Of a stretch of DNA of 64,000 nucleotides, positions 1 to 13,669 are shown piece after piece; the first letter of the stretch is position 1; the number at the start of each line of letters is the position of its first letter. The notes below the pieces were generated by a model, which saw only the letters and a program-made list of their open reading frames with translations, searched no databases and had not been told where the DNA came from. A program made the position numbers and the translations under genes. The stretch is from contig NC_026657.2 of the NCBI RefSeq assembly GCF_000004075.3, positions 12,710,001 through 12,774,000 of the forward strand, written 5' to 3'. Source of the stretch: Cucumis sativus. Taxonomy: Eukaryota; Streptophyta; Magnoliopsida; Cucurbitales; Cucurbitaceae.

Positions 1-559
1 ACTGCGAAAGATTGTACTATGTTGTAATGACATAATGTTGTTTTCGTCTTGGACTTCACAAAACATGAATCCTTTAGGATTCAGACTTCCAATTGCAGCA
101 ACTCACAATCATAGAGAAATTTGTCTGGACTTGTAAACACTTACAATTCCTTAAGTCTTAACAAGAGAAAATCATAGCTTTTACTTGGTTTGCAAATACA
201 ATAAGTTGTACTGAATCATTGTTAATTAACAAATAATAGAACAATAGACTAATGAATAAATTGATGTTTACTATAAGTTGATGATATTTTAAAAAAAGAT
301 GAAAGAAAGGATTGAAAGAATGGATTGACAAATAAAGAAGTGTTTGATAAATATGATAAGAAATGAAAAGATAACAACGATTCTTGGAATAGGAGTACAA
401 AGAGAGGAGGTAAGGGATAATTTATACATATGAAATAACATTCTAAGAACTAAATGTAAGTTTCCTATAAATACCCTTGACTTCTTTCAACACTACGAAA
501 TTTTCTATGAAAAGGCCTCACGCATAATATCTTCGAACATAATCTGAATTCACATGATT

Positions 560-1765
560 TTTTTAGCTTAACACCATCCATATTGGTTAAAAGCAAAGCT
601 CCTCCTGGAAAACTCTTTTCACCACAAACGAACCTTCATAATTAGGAGTCCATTTTTCTCGATGATCCTTTTCAAATGAAAATATCCTTTTTAATGCCAA
701 ATCTCCTTCTCAAAAACTTCAAGGGTGCAATTTTTTATTGTATGCTCGTATTAGTCTTCTTTGGTAAAGTTGTCTGTGACTTAATGCTGCCAAACATTTT
801 TTTTTCAATGAAATTCAACTGCTCATAACGACATTCAACTTCATATAACTTAGCTTCCATGATAACTCTCAATGAAGGTATCTTAAGTTCTAAAGGTAGG
901 ACAACTTTTATACCATAAACCAAATAAAATGGTGTTGCCCCTGTTGAAGTACGAACTGATGTATGATATCCATGCAGTGTAAATGGTAAAATTTCATGTC
1001 AATCTTTGTATGTTGTTGTCATCTTCTCAATAACTCTTTTAATATTTTTGTTGACTGCCTCAACTGCCACATTCATCTTGGGGTGATATGGAGTCGAATT
1101 TCTGTGATTGATCTTGAATTTCTCACAAAGTTCGTCCATCATTTGTTATTAAGGTTCTTGGTATTATCTGTAATAATACCCTCTGGTAGACCATAACGAC
1201 AGATCAACTCTTTCTTGATAAACTTGAGCACCACTCCTCTTGTAACATTGCAGTAAGATGCTGCCTCTAATCATTTAGTGAAGTAATCAATCGCCACAAG
1301 AATAAAATGTTGATCATTTGAGGCTTTAGGATCAATGGGTCCAATAACATCCATTCCCCATAAAGAAAACGACCATGGTGCTGACAAGACATGCAACGGA
1401 GATGCTGCTGCATGAATCTTATCCATATAAATTTGACACTTTTTACATTCTCTTGCATATTTTATACAATCTGATTCCATCGTTGTCCAATAATAACCAG
1501 ATCTAAGGATTTGTCTAGACATAATATGTCCGTTCGCATGTGTTCTACATATTCCTTCATGAATTTCTGTCATAATTTGTTTTGCTTCTTCCACATCAAC
1601 ACATCGAAGGAGTACCATATCATGGTTTCTTTTATAAAGAACTTTACCACTTAAGAAAAAGTTCATGGCCAACCTTCTTATTGTGCGCTTGTCATTCTCT
1701 GAAGCTCCATATTTCTCTACAATTATGTATTGCTTGATATCAAAATACCATGGCTTATTATAATA
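560..1765 (-). pseudogene. Integrase remnant of the Tat element
   Basis: The minus-strand reading from about 1765 shows a zinc-binding HHCC-type region (THANGH... CKKCQ), then the start of the catalytic core (WGMDVIGPID, ILVAIDYFTK) ending near 1271. Further pieces continue in other frames to about 560, where a C-terminal segment (WTPNYEGSFVVKRVF) is still legible around 590-650. Integrase would insert the element's cDNA into host chromosomes. Several frame changes and stop codons break it. The segment before the zinc region (KPWYFDIKQYI) joins directly to the start of the RNase H region, so a large piece of pol has been lost. Confidence 0.8.
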
Positions 1766-3044
1766 CAGGTGGGCTCTGCAAATACTGCTTAATTTTGTTG
1801 AAAGCTTCTTGACAATCCTCATTCTATTTTCTTGGATTGTTTTTACGTAAAAGCTTGAAGATTGGTTCGCAGGTTGAAGTTAAATGCGAGATAAATCTGG
1901 ATATGTAATTTAGTCTTTCAAGAAAATCTCGAACTTCTTTTTCTGTTTCAGGGGATGGCATGTCCATGATAGACTTCACTTTATCTGGGTCTACTTTGAT
2001 CCCTTCTTCACCGACAATGAATCCGAACAGTTTTCCCGAGGTTGCCCCAAATGTACATTTGGATGGATTTAATTTCAATTGATACTTTCTCAACCAATTA
2101 AATAATTTTTGGAGTATAGTTGTATGATCTTCATTTGCTTTGGATTTTGCAATCATATCATCAACATACACCTCTATTTCCTTATGCATCATATCATGAA
2201 AAAGTGTAACCATTGCTCACTGATATTTGCCCCAGCATTTTTTTGAACCAAAAGGCATTACTTTGTAGCAGAATGTTCTCCAACAGGTAATGAATGTTGT
2301 TTTTTTTTTTTTTATCTTCTTCAGTCATTTTAATTTGATTATATTCTGAAAAACCATCCATGAAGGAGAAAGTTGAGTATCCTGCAGTGTTATCCACCAA
2401 CATGTCGATATGAGGTAAATGGAAGTTGTCTTTGGACAAGCTCGATTTAAATCTCTATCCATACACATTCTCACTTTTCTGTCTTTTTGTTTGCTTTTTG
2501 GATACTGGAACAATGTTTTCCACTCGTTCAGGATATTTGGAGACTGTGAGGAACACTGTTTCGAATTGTTTAAGTACTTCCCATTTTATTTTAAACAATA
2601 TATCAAGCTTCATTTTACGTAGCTTTTGTCTTACTAGGTTGCATTCTGGCTTCAAAGGAACACGATGTACTACAATATCCGTATTTAACCCCGGCATATC
2701 CTGATAACTCCAAGCAAAATATCTGAGTACTCACGTAACAAATTGATTATTTTTTTTCGAGTTTCACTGGTCATTGATGTGCCAATTTTTACCTCTTTTA
2801 ATTCCTCCTGAGAACCCAAATTGATTACTTCAACTAGCTCTTGGTGAGGACCTAAGACCTTATCTTCTTCTTCTACTAATCTTAACAGTTCTGAGGATAT
2901 TCTCCCAGCATTTTCATCGTCACTCTCTTTGTCAGATTCCATAGTGTATATTAAGGTATCAAGGGTAGAACTGGAATTACTAACATCTTCGTTCTTATGA
3001 ATGTTGTCTATGAAAAAGTTTGGACTTTTGTGTTTAATTTGCAA
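1766..3044 (-). pseudogene. Reverse transcriptase remnant of the Tat element
   Basis: On the minus strand the reading starts in an acidic linker upstream of RT (about 3044-2690), then the RT core: the LPHIDMLVDNTAG region at 2410-2360, FSFMDGFSEYNQIKM, and the catalytic YVDD box at 2157-2168. It runs on to a connection segment (about 1850-1770) that ends in stop codons. At least three frame changes are needed to follow it, one of them at a T/A homopolymer near 2300, so it is inactive. RT copies element RNA into cDNA. No aspartic protease box was readable upstream of it. Confidence 0.8.
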
Positions 3045-3239
3045 GATGCAAGAAAGAAAGCAGAGAGAAGAAGTTGGAAAGAACGAAAGGATGCGAAGAT
3101 TTCATTAAATAACAAATAAAACAGTACATTCATATTGTAAAGCAAATAAAACATTGTGGCCTTGTGTAGAGCCACTATAAATAAAAGGAATTTGACAAAT
3201 AAAAGCTTAATCATTACTCTTGAAATTCTTTTGAAAATG

Positions 3240-4840
3240 TAGGTATATCTACAACATCCCAAGTATTAAGCTCGAAATCAGGTGGACATGCATAAACTGT
3301 TTCTCCTTCATTTTTGCACTTTTGAAACAAAGCAATCTACAATGTTCACTTTTGGATTTTCATGATTAGGCAGTGGATTGTTGTTTCCGGCTTCTCACCA
3401 ACTTTTTTGAAGCTTAACCATCCATCATTAATCAAAAGATTGCACATTCCTTTTTAAAGCCAAACAATTTTCAATTGAGTGTCCTGCTCCTTCGGCATAA
3501 TAATCACATCGAGCATTTGAATCATATCATTTTGGATAAGGAGATTGTATAGGATTCATTGGGATAGGAGCTAACTGTCGATTTTGAATTAGATGAGGTA
3601 AAAGTTCTGTATATGTCATGGAAATTGGATCAAATTGTCATGTATCTGAGTTGGTCTCGCTACTTTGACCTTGTACAAATGGTTGAGAAGAGTTTGAATT
3701 AATAGGCTTTTGGGCTCTAGAGAAAGAGTGAGTTGGTACATAGTTGTTATGAGGGACATGAGAAACATTGCTTATATATGAAGAAAAATTTTGGTCATGT
3801 TTCTTTGGCTAAAAAAACGATTTGTGGTTCCCTAAATTAGGAAAACCAAATGCATGAACCTCATCTTCTTTCTTCTTAGATGTTGTTCCTTTCTTTAATC
3901 CCTCATACTCAGCTGAAGCCTCTGCTAATCTCCGTGCTTTATCGCATATTCAATTCTTTCACCAATAACAATAATGTCACAAAAATTGGTTGTAGCATTA
4001 CCAATCATTCGATCATAGAATGGAGCCCGCAAAGTATTCATATACATAGACGTCATTTCTTTGTCTGTTAATGGTGGTTGAACCTCCGCGACCATATCTC
4101 TCCATCGTTGAGCATATTCTTTAAAGTTTTCTGAATTCTTCTTCTTCATACGTTGCAAGTCTAAACGATCTGGAGCCATATCAATATTATGTTTATATTG
4201 CTTTAGAAATGCATCAGCTAAATCCTTCCAAACATGAATGTGTGTATTATCTAATTGAATATACCATCGAGTAGCTGGACCAGTCAAACTGTCCTGAAAG
4301 CAATGGATCAACAATTTATCATTACCAATATGCATTGTCATCTTTCTACAATACCTTATAAGATGACTCCTTGGACACGATGATCCATCATATTTGTCAA
4401 ATTCGAGAACTTTAAACTTTGCTGGAATGATCAAGTCTGGCACTAAGCACAACTGTGTTGCTTCTATATTTCCATAAACATCAGTCCCTTCAATTGCTCG
4501 CAATCTTTCTTCCAAAACATCTAGTTTTTGCTTAGCCGAAGTTCTCATTTTGCCTTATGTCTTGAATTTTAGCCTGAGCTTCCAATTGTTCTATATCTGG
4601 GACAGGAGGTGGAACATCAAAAAGTGGATTCATAGCAACATAGTGTCGAGCAGTTTGAGACTGTGTAACGTTCATGTGGCGTGACATAAATCTTGGGGGA
4701 TAAATGGGATCATTGGTGTCTTGAACTGGATTGCTTGATGTTGTTTCTATGACGACTTTTCCTTTTCCTATTGAAAGCAATTCCAGTATTTTTGAAACTT
4801 GTTCCCCAAGACTATTAATATCTTGTCTCATTTTATCCAT
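3240..4840 (-). pseudogene. Gag remnant of the Tat element
   Basis: A start-like Met at 4840 opens an N-terminal region of about 100 residues. A frame change near 4540 leads to the capsid-like core (about 4548-3925), containing YDGSSCPRSHL and the WKDLADAFLKQYK and FKEYAQRWRDM patterns common to plant gypsy gag proteins. A third piece with stop codons follows to about 3240 (GHSIENC, WLSFKKVGEKP-like) and ends in a stop. Gag would build the virus-like particle. The frames do not join, so no full-length Gag can be made. Confidence 0.8.
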
Positions 4841-4980
4841 GTCTTTATCTTGTTCTTCTTGATTCGACTTTTATGCATCGTATTGTAAGGATGATGAATT
4901 GGAGTAGGGTGAGCTATGTTTTACTTTGATTATTTTGAAAACTTTGAAGACTAAAGAGCAAGGGAAGAAAGAGAAAGAAA

Positions 4981-5059
4981 AATTTAAAATTTAAAATTTA
5001 AAATTTAAAAATTAAAAATCAAAAATCAAAAATCAAAAATCAAAAATCAAAAATCAAAA
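4981..5059. repeat. Short tandem repeats in the Tat leader
   Basis: Between gag and the primer site lie about four copies of a 9-10 bp unit (AAATTTAAA type), followed by about seven copies of a 7-bp unit (CAAAAAT type). It is part of the untranslated leader on the minus-strand reading. Confidence 0.8.
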
Positions 5060-5786
5060 AAGAAAGAAAAAACATGAAAAGAAAAGAAATAAGAATTTTA
5101 TGTACTTTAGCTTAATTGTTTTTTAATATTTAGTTAATTTTAGAAAATATAAAGTTTTCATGTACCTCTACAATGTAAACATTACTTTCTTTAAAGTATG
5201 CATGAAGCCAAATGACCAAATTCTAGGGAACTAAGATAAATAAAATTTAAATATCAAACTCAAAATAATAATAATATAGAAAATACTATTATTGAAATTC
5301 TTTTTTTTAAATGAAATATGTATTATTTAAAATTTTAGGAAAATGTGAAACTTTGTTAAAATAAATAAATAAAAATAATTTGAATATTTGACTTTTGGAT
5401 AAAATATGTCAAAAAGAAACTGACATGGTGTTGGTATCATCTAAACTCTTAGAAATTAAAGGTCTTCAAACTTATTCTAATGTTATTTAAGAAATAACAA
5501 AAGAATTAATCTGAGCGAGGATTTTTCATGTGCCTACACGGGAGTCGAAACCCCTCGAAGGTCAACACTACTCCATCCTCAATTCTAGTCCTATAAGGTT
5601 GTAGCCCGGGTAGAGGGCTTGTGAGTGTGTGTAAATGCATGTTGGAAAAAAAATGTACCAATAACATAGTACAAAATATTACATATGAATCAAAAAAAAA
5701 AAATAATTAAGTGAACCAACATATTATAATATAATAAGAATAAAAGATAAAAATGTACTGGCTTGACTCTCTTACACATTGCAATG

Positions 5787-5804
5787 TCCCCAGTGGAGTC
5801 GCCA
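5787..5804 (-). other. Primer binding site of the Tat element
   Basis: Three bases inside the LTR the minus strand reads TGGCGACTCCACTGGGGA. It begins TGG, the complement of the tRNA CCA end, and sits where minus-strand DNA synthesis must start. The sequence resembles the tRNA-Arg type of primer site described for Tat/Ogre elements; the tRNA identity is from memory and should be checked. It fixes the orientation of the element and shows that 5808-8199 is its 5' LTR. Confidence 0.8.
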
Positions 5805-7080
5805 AGCTGTCGCGACGTGATCGCTACGCGGAGCGGCCGACCTCCCCGTTTATTTAATTTTAATAAATAGTTTTGAAGTCGCCACCAACCATATTAAGGT
5901 GTGATTGGTCACCCAAAAAAAAGAAAAAAAAAATGGTCTGCGTACATTCAGAGATTTAAGTTCGGGAGTCAGTTGTGTGTAGGGAAGGTGTTAGCACCCT
6001 ACAACACCCAAAAAATGGTTACCCAATTTTATCTTTTAAATTAAATTATAGAGGTTCACAAAACAAAGTTTTTATTTAGGTTTTGTTTAAATGTCCCATG
6101 TTTATCAATTCATATCGAAGAAAGTAAAACCTAAGCATGAATTGATGATTATGGTGGCATAGGAGCCATTAGAAAAATTAAGTTTATTTTTGTTTTAAAA
6201 GATTTTTATTCACCTTAAAATATTAAGATACCAAAACTTGATATTTTAATCTCTATCATAGGTGTTTAATGAAAAATTTCATATATCTGAATTAATAAAT
6301 TCATAGAAAATACTACTCAGTCTCATTTAAAATATGAAATGTGTTAATTTAAAAAAACAATCTATTAATTAAATTTCAAACGGAAAAATTTCATGTATTT
6401 ATGGATTTTAAATTATAAAATCCACATAAAAAAACAATACTTTTTCTCCAATTTACATTATTATATTTAAATAAAAAAATAATAATAACAATGGCAAAAC
6501 ATTATGAAATTTGAAAAATACTTAGAAGTAATATGCTGAGATAAAATAAATACATTGATAATATATGCAAAATGTAAAAGATATTAATGTAGGATGCAAG
6601 ATAATTAATTAATACAACACATGCAACATAATTAATTAAATCAAAATGATGCAAAATAATTGATTAATGCAGGATGCAAAATAATTGATTAATGCAGGAT
6701 GCAAAATAATTGATGATTAATGCATAATTAAACGAGGGCCAAATTGATATCAAATAATAACTAACAGTTGAATACCAAAGTAGGTTTTGGCCCAATATGC
6801 AAATAAATAATATTGCAAATAAATAATCACACCAAAATGAATATCAAATAATTATAGCCACATATGCATACTGATTAATTAATACATCATGCAAATAATT
6901 AGAATGAGGGAGTGAAAATGTCACATACAAGTTGCTAATTAATTAATAGGCCAAATGAAAAATGGTTGTTGCCAAATATTAATTATATCATGCATAATTA
7001 TTAACATGGATAATATATGGATAGCAGTAATTATTAACGGAGTATGCCATATGGATACATGTATAAAGTAATTAACAAAG

Positions 7081-7355
7081 ACTGTAAAATTGATGCCAAT
7101 GAAGAATGAGTATTACCAAATACAGATGTTAATTGATTAATTATGCATAATTATTAAAACATGTTATATGGACATAAGTAATTAACTGTAAAATGGGTGC
7201 CAATAAGAATGAGTATTACCAAATACAGAAGGCTAATTGATTAATTATGCATAATTATTAAGGCATGTCATATGGATATAAGTAATTAACTGTAAAATGG
7301 GTGTCAATGAAGAATGAGTATCCAAATACAATATATGATGCTAATTAATTAAAAA
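7081..7355. repeat. 104-bp tandem repeat inside the Tat LTR
   Basis: Units start with ACTGTAAAAT at 7081, 7185 and 7289, an exact 104-bp spacing; the third unit is incomplete. Units share the segment GAATGAGTATTACCAAATAC and a following TAATTGATTAATTATGCATA block. Confidence 0.85.
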
Positions 7356-7360
7356 GAAAA

Positions 7361-7515
7361 ACACAGAATGGATGCCTAGTAATAAAAGAAAATTAACACA
7401 GAATGGATACCCAATAAAAAAAAAATTAACACAGAATGGATACCCAACAATTAAAAAGAAATTAACACAGAATTGATACCCAATATTTAAAAAGAAATTA
7501 ATATAGAATGGAAGG
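7361..7515. repeat. About 35-bp tandem repeat inside the Tat LTR
   Basis: ACACAGAATGGAT-type units start at 7361, 7396, 7429 and 7465, with a diverged fifth near 7500. Spacing varies from 33 to 36 bp because of A-run length. Confidence 0.8.
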
Positions 7516-8199
7516 TAGAATGCTCAGTATTAAGAAAGATACAAATAATAAAATTAACATGTTAAATGATGGTAAAATGATGAACACATAGTTCATAATT
7601 AAAAGCAGTATATCAAACAAAAAAAATCATTAAAAACAAGAATAAGAATAAAAAAGAGGAAAAGAAAAAAAAACTTACCAGCAGGTCTGCCCTTCAATGC
7701 CAAAGGTTATTCCTTTTGATCTTCTTTCACTCTCACCTCTTTCTAAATCCTCCAATAATAAAAAAACATCCTCCTCCTTTCTGAATCGTCTCCTTCTCTT
7801 TTATATGGAAATGTCTCCTTTTAGATAGAAGTGAAGTAGGTTTAGATAGTGAAATGGAAATAGAGAAATGTGGAAGTGGAGAACGTGAGAGATGGGAAGA
7901 AGGTGGAGATGGGAGAAGTGAGAGATTGGGGAAAAGTGAAGAGTGGGAGAAGTGAGAGATTGGAGAAAGTGGAGGGTTGTGACTCAGTAAAACAGGGGAT
8001 GGTTGAGAAAAAGGGAGAAGAAAAACAAAATCTTTACTTTTAAATTTAATTTTAAATATGTTTTTATTTTTGTTTTTGTTTTAAAACATAAATTTAAAAA
8101 TTAAGATTTAAATTTAAATTCAAATTCAAATTCTTTTAAAAAAATAATAAATTAATTAATGAAAAAAATAAAAAGGCAGGACAAAATACGGTATCTACA

Positions 8200-11100
8200 T
8201 ATAGCATTACTATGAAATGAATAAAAAAGTAAAAGAGAAAAATAGAGATAATATTGAATAGGATTAATATTAAAAAATTACAAATTGAAAACAAGCATTC
8301 AGTTTTTTGTTTTTAGCCTTAAAAATCGAGCATTTTTTTACCACTATCTGCCTTGATTTATTTAGCTAACGTTTATCGATCATTTTTAAAAATCAAATTA
8401 AAATTTGAAAATTAAAAAAAAAAATTGATTAGAATTCAACTAATATATATTGAAAAATAAATAAGCTTAATTATTGAATATAAAAAGTAATAATAATAAT
8501 AATAATAAAGGAATCAGTTACTCCAAGTAAATGTAAATTAATAATATGTGAGACTTTAAAGAATTAGAATACTAGGTATTGGCAAATCATTAAAAGTTAT
8601 ATACGAAAGTAGATATGAATTAAAAGTTTGAAGTGAAGCCGTGAAAATTAAATGTTTTATTTATATATATGTATAGTTTGAAGAGAAAAATAAATTTAAG
8701 AATCTTCTTTTGTGGTATAAGAATAGTGGATATTACAATAATGGTTGGTTATGTACTATTTAAAATATGATGTTAACTAATTTTGACCTTATCGAAAGGA
8801 AAAGGGAAAGAAGGAAATGGATGGATTGAGAGAGCAGAAAAATAGGAAAGGGATGGCCACCAAGTCAGCCACAATACGCTCCTATTCTGATCCTCCTCAC
8901 ACGTGCCACTTCTTCTATGGCTCTTTCCCTCATTATTACCCTCATGCCTCGACACTTGTCTTTGATTAAAGGTATCCATAAAGTGGTTTCTTCAAATTTC
9001 TTTATTGTGATGTCCAATTGTAGTTGTTTTTAAAAGTACAAAGTCTTCAATTGTAGCCTATTTTAATTAAAACAAGTCTCGACATATCAGAACAGATGCT
9101 ATTACATAGATGAGATATTGATGCACCTTCATCCGGATCTTTCAAAAAAAAAAGAATTAGTTCAAATCTGATTGTTTCTATGCATAGAAATAAAATTAAC
9201 TTTTGTTCAAATTCTTTGTTTTTCCTTGTACTAATCAAAATAATAAATAAATAAAACTATTTTAATACAATAGAGGAATTGGTAGAGGGGCAGTAGAAGA
9301 AGGGGAGGGAGGGTCCAAAGTGTGAGAATTAAAGTTTGAAGTTAGTCATGTTTTTGATGATGACTCGAGTGTTGCAGTAGTAGAATTAAAATGAAAAGTG
9401 ATTGAGTAGGATTGTAGTAGTAAAAGTAAAAGGGAGAATAAATTTGTATATGTAGTTTTGTTAGATGGAAAGAGAAGAGAAGGAATAATTAAGCACTCTA
9501 GAAAACTAACCAACTGTGTGAAGAATGGAGTTGATCACTTTTTTTTTTATCATTTTGAAATACAAATAACGGTGAAGATTGAAGAATGAATTTTTTTGAA
9601 ATATACGAGGAACAAAAAGCCGATCCTCCTTTACATTTTTCACAACTTGCCTATTTATTTTACATATATATATATATATATCATCATCTCAAGATGCCTT
9701 TTTTTTTATTATTATTTTATCTTTTATTACTTTTTCTTTTTCTTTTTCTTTACAATACATTCTTTTTAAAGTAACATAAATGATCATGTTTGACTTAAAA
9801 TCTTAATAAAAAGAATTTGAACCCATTACACATTTGCTATTGCCAAAATCATAATTGTGTTTGATTGGAATGATTCAATACATGAAACTCTGTTACCCAC
9901 CATTTATAATTTTATTATATATATACAAGAACAAATAGTTGTGTAATGTGCGGTTGGGTTAAATTCTAAAACTATTGTCCAATTTTTCTTTTTTTCTTTT
10001 ATGCAACTACTTTAGCACAGAATTTCTACTTAATACGTGGAACAAAGAAAGAGATGTGTTTAACTTCTTTCTTAAAATTCAAAAATTGTTGATAAAAGGG
10101 ATCCAACTTCCATCTACTTTCATTTTAAACTATAACTAAGGATATAGTTTTTTATTTGAACTACAATATTGCAATATTTCATTTTTTTATTGTTATAGCT
10201 AGTCATAGTAATAATTTGACATTTTTTTAAAAAAAAATTAAGCTTATAAACATCAAATTATGCCAAATTTTAAAACTATAAAAAGTTGAGATTTCTTTTC
10301 CTAATTGTAAAAATTAAATGGTTATTAAATGAACCTAAATCATTTATAGCAATATAACATAGTTTCAACAATAATATACATTATTTTTTGCCTAGCATCA
10401 AATTATTTAGATAACTTTATTGGAAAGTATCTAGATTTGTAAGCACATATCAAAATCGTACGTATCCCATTGCACTTTTTACAAACAGACAAATGGCAAA
10501 TGCATGCATGCTCATGATATTTTCTAAAAGTGAATTTTTTGAGTTAAAAGCAAACATATTTGATGAATCGTTTGGAATTTCATTTCAAATCACCAAACTT
10601 CCAACAATACATGTGAATAATAATAATAATAATAATAGAAGAGTGATACAAGTACCATTTTTAAGTTTAAAGTGTCATTTGATGAAATCTAGAGTTAATG
10701 GCTGACAAAATTCTGCACATTTGTTGGGCCCGCATAATGATATGAGACCTGTCGATATTAAGATCCAATCAAGGCCCATCATTTTATTTACTCATATTAA
10801 TGCACTAGGCCCCCATTTCATGGATCGCTGAAGTCCAAAATGCAAGGCCCATAGGCCCATATGCCCATATGCCCATGGATGAAGTCGAGATTGATATAAA
10901 TATCATAATATAAGTTTTATAATTGATTTCACTCTCACCCATATTTATAATCACTCTTAACATATGTTTTTTTTTCGTTGAAAATTATTTTAATATATAA
11001 TTTTTATACTTTTACATGCAATTTTTATATTATCCAAAAAGTATGCTTAAAAGTAATTTTTTCATTTAAGATCACTTTCAAAAGTGCTCAATCTTTCGAA

Positions 11101-12039
11101 GCAAAATTTGATAATATAAAAATTGCCTTTAAAAATATAAAATTGTATATTAAATCAATAATTAAAGATATATTTTAGTGTGATAATAAATATGACCCAA
11201 TTGATTTCAACTAAATCACTCTCAAACCTTTACTCTTAAAATTAATTTTCTATTATCATTTTTGGTTCCAAAAGTTAATTTAAAGTTATCTGATTAATAA
11301 TTACAATTTCTATTTAAGAAATAATTATTTAACTAAATAAGGATGGTAAATATCCGTTTCTATTTATTTTATTATTAAATGGTTTGATATATGTATAGAG
11401 ATTTAAAAAAAACTCAAAGCACGTATAATTGTTTGTTTTATTAAAAATTTGTTGACACTCTCATCTTTTGTTTCAACCATTTTGTGAGTAATTTTTGGTA
11501 GATAACTAAACAAAAATCATTTATCACATGATTTCTCCAAAATCAATTTGAAATATTTTCGTACTTTTTAAAAATCAATTTTAGTTCACGTATAATCATG
11601 TGTGTTATGGAAATTTTGAAACACATGCTAAGACGAATTTTTAAAGAAATTTCAGTCCCAACATGATTAAAAATAAATAAACTCCCTTTTTAGCAATTGG
11701 GTTATTTTAAAATCACTTTGAAGAAATTTGTTGTGAAACCAACGACTCCAATTAAAGCTTCCAAAAATACATATTAAAATTGTATGTATAAAAGTGATTT
11801 TAATAAAGGCAAAAGTGATGTTATTTTAAAATAACTTCCAAACAATATGTGGTTAACCGAATTACATTTCCAAACAAATACCCTACTGCTAATACTTAAC
11901 AAACTACAAATCCAACCCATAAAATAAAATTCCTTCATTCATTGTTTTCCTAAAATAACATTCACTCAAGCATGTAAATAAATACAAAGCTACTTAAATA
12001 CAACTAACAACTTACATTTACAAACATCCCTTTCAAACC
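8200..12039. other. AT-rich intergenic spacer
   Basis: I see no gene. The stretch holds many poly-A/T runs, an (AT)n microsatellite near 9663-9680, an (AAT)n tract at 8490-8508 and another at 10617-10636. A patch at 10730-10880 is rich in GGCCCA/GCCCAT words. A CACGTG hexamer occurs near 8900. Short ORFs here show no recognisable protein. Confidence 0.6.
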
Positions 12040-12065
12040 TGGGTACTAGAGCGGGTAATGTTTTA

Positions 12066-13010
12066 ATGGAGATAGCCAAAGAAGGAAGTTCAACTACTAG
12101 ACCTTCAATATTGGACGATAAAAATTATTCATATTGGAGAACACGTATGACATCATTCCTCAAGTCTCCATAAGGCAGAAGAGCTGTTAAAGCTGAATGG
12201 ACACCACTAATGGTTTGTAAATGGAAAGTTTGTTCCAAAATTTGAAGAAACCTGGATGGATGAAGAAGGCAAGAGTCAATGGGAAACTCTCGGGCACTCA
12301 ATAGCATACATAATGGGGTAGATCTGAATGTGTTCAAATTAATAAACACATGTGTTACAGTAAAAGACGCCTGTAAGGCCCTTGAGGTGGCATTCAAGGG
12401 TACTTCTAAAGTGAAATCTCTCGTCTTCTATTGTTAACTTCTAAGTTTGAATCGTTATGAGTGTTGGAAGAAGAAACTATATCTGAATACAATGCAAGGG
12501 TTCTGGAAATTGCTAATGATTTGTTCAATCTTGGTGAATGAATTCCAGAGTCTAGACTTGTTAGAAAAGTTTTGCGATCTTTACCCACAAGATTTGACAT
12601 GAAAGTAACAGCTATTGAAGAAGCTTAAGACATTACTACATTGTCTCTTGATGAATTAATCGGGTCTCTTCTTTACATATGAAATCACTATACTTAGTAG
12701 AGAAGAAGGTATAGGAAAGGTATAGCTTTCCAATTTATGCATGATGATGATTCTGTTGAAGAAGAAAAATCATCAAATGATCACGTAAATGAGTCAATTG
12801 CTATGTTGACAAAACAGTTCTCGAATGTCATTAGAAAATTTTAAAAACTTAATAGCTATGGGCAGGCTAGCCGTGAACATAATCAGTTTAGAAGAAGAGA
12901 TTCTGATTGATGAAATAACATAGACACAAAATTCTTTAAATGTAGAGAGTGTAGAGGTCATGGACACTATCAGGTTGAGTGTCAAACGTATCTAAGAAGA
13001 AAAAAGAAAA
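12066..13010 (+). pseudogene. Gag remnant of the SIRE-type element
   Basis: From ATG 12066 the reading gives RPSILDDKNYSYWRTRM, the usual copia gag opening, and soon meets a stop. Capsid-like fragments continue in several frames, and a CX2CX4HX4C zinc knuckle (CRECRGHGHYQVEC) lies at 12941-12982. Gag would package the element RNA. Many stops and small frameshifts break it. Confidence 0.75.
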
Positions 13011-13669
13011 GTTTTGGTACCACTTTATCTGATGAACACGAAGAAGAATATACAAATGCATTTATCAATTCGATCTCCAAAGATGAGTTTGTATCTGAGA
13101 ACGAAGAGCTCGATGACCAACTGAATGAGAATATATCTTATAAAAAATTACAACAGAAGTGGAAAGAAGATTCATACGTTCGCACCATTCGAAAAGAAAA
13201 GATTCATGAATTGTTGGGAGAGAATGAAAGATTGTTGACTATCATATCGACCTTAAAGCAAAAGTTGAAGGAAGCTTAAGCAGAACATGAATAGTTGTCG
13301 AAATCTGTAAAAATGTTAAATTCTGAAACAGACTGTTTAGATCAAATCTTGTCCTTAGGAAAAAATGATATCACTAAGCAAGGACTTGGTTACAAGATTT
13401 GTTCCTACACAAGAGAAAGTTGAAGGAGGTAAGTCATGTACTCCTGCATGGCAGAAAGTCTCAAATACGTCGAAGGGGTGGATATGCCATTTTTGTGGAA
13501 AACGATGACATATTAGACCTTTTTGCTACAAAATGATAAGTCATAATGTCTATAATCCGAAAATGATGGTAAATCAAGATTGAGTTATCCAAGTCAAATG
13601 ATAAAAAAAAAAGCATGAAGAAAGTATGGAGAGTAAAACATACATCTGAGCAGAGTAATATAGCATTTA

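Larger units (their letters stand above)
1..8199 (-). mobile_element. Ty3/gypsy retrotransposon, Tat lineage, decayed and partial
   Basis: Read on the minus strand, the order is LTR (8199-5808), a primer binding site, an untranslated leader, gag, a pol region with reverse transcriptase, then integrase down to about 560. All coding parts carry frameshifts or stops, so the copy cannot make its proteins. The Tat assignment rests on the RT box YVDDMIAKS, the style of the integrase zinc-binding region and the primer site, all typical of plant Tat/Ogre-like elements. The 3' LTR is not in the window; 1-470 shows no resemblance to the LTR and is either the long 3' untranslated part or flanking DNA. 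The RNase H region is missing (see findings). Confidence 0.85.
5808..8199 (-). repeat. 5' LTR of the Tat element (2,392 bp)
   Basis: The ends read TGTCGCGACG and GGTATCTACA on the plus strand, so the minus-strand LTR begins TGTAGATACC and ends CGCGACA, with standard TG/CA termini. A TATA box (TATAAAAG, minus strand, 7798-7805) puts transcription start roughly 400 bp into the LTR and leaves about 2 kb of R-U5. The middle is built of tandem repeats: about 25 bp x3 (6648-6720), 104 bp x2.5 (7081-7355) and about 35 bp x5 (7361-7515). The same LTR recurs as a solo copy at 15529-17945. Confidence 0.9.

Noticed and set aside
8866-8976. A 36-codon plus-strand ORF near a CACGTG hexamer, and the minus-strand ORF over it
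   Set aside because: No recognisable protein text, no splice or neighbouring exon support; too short to claim.
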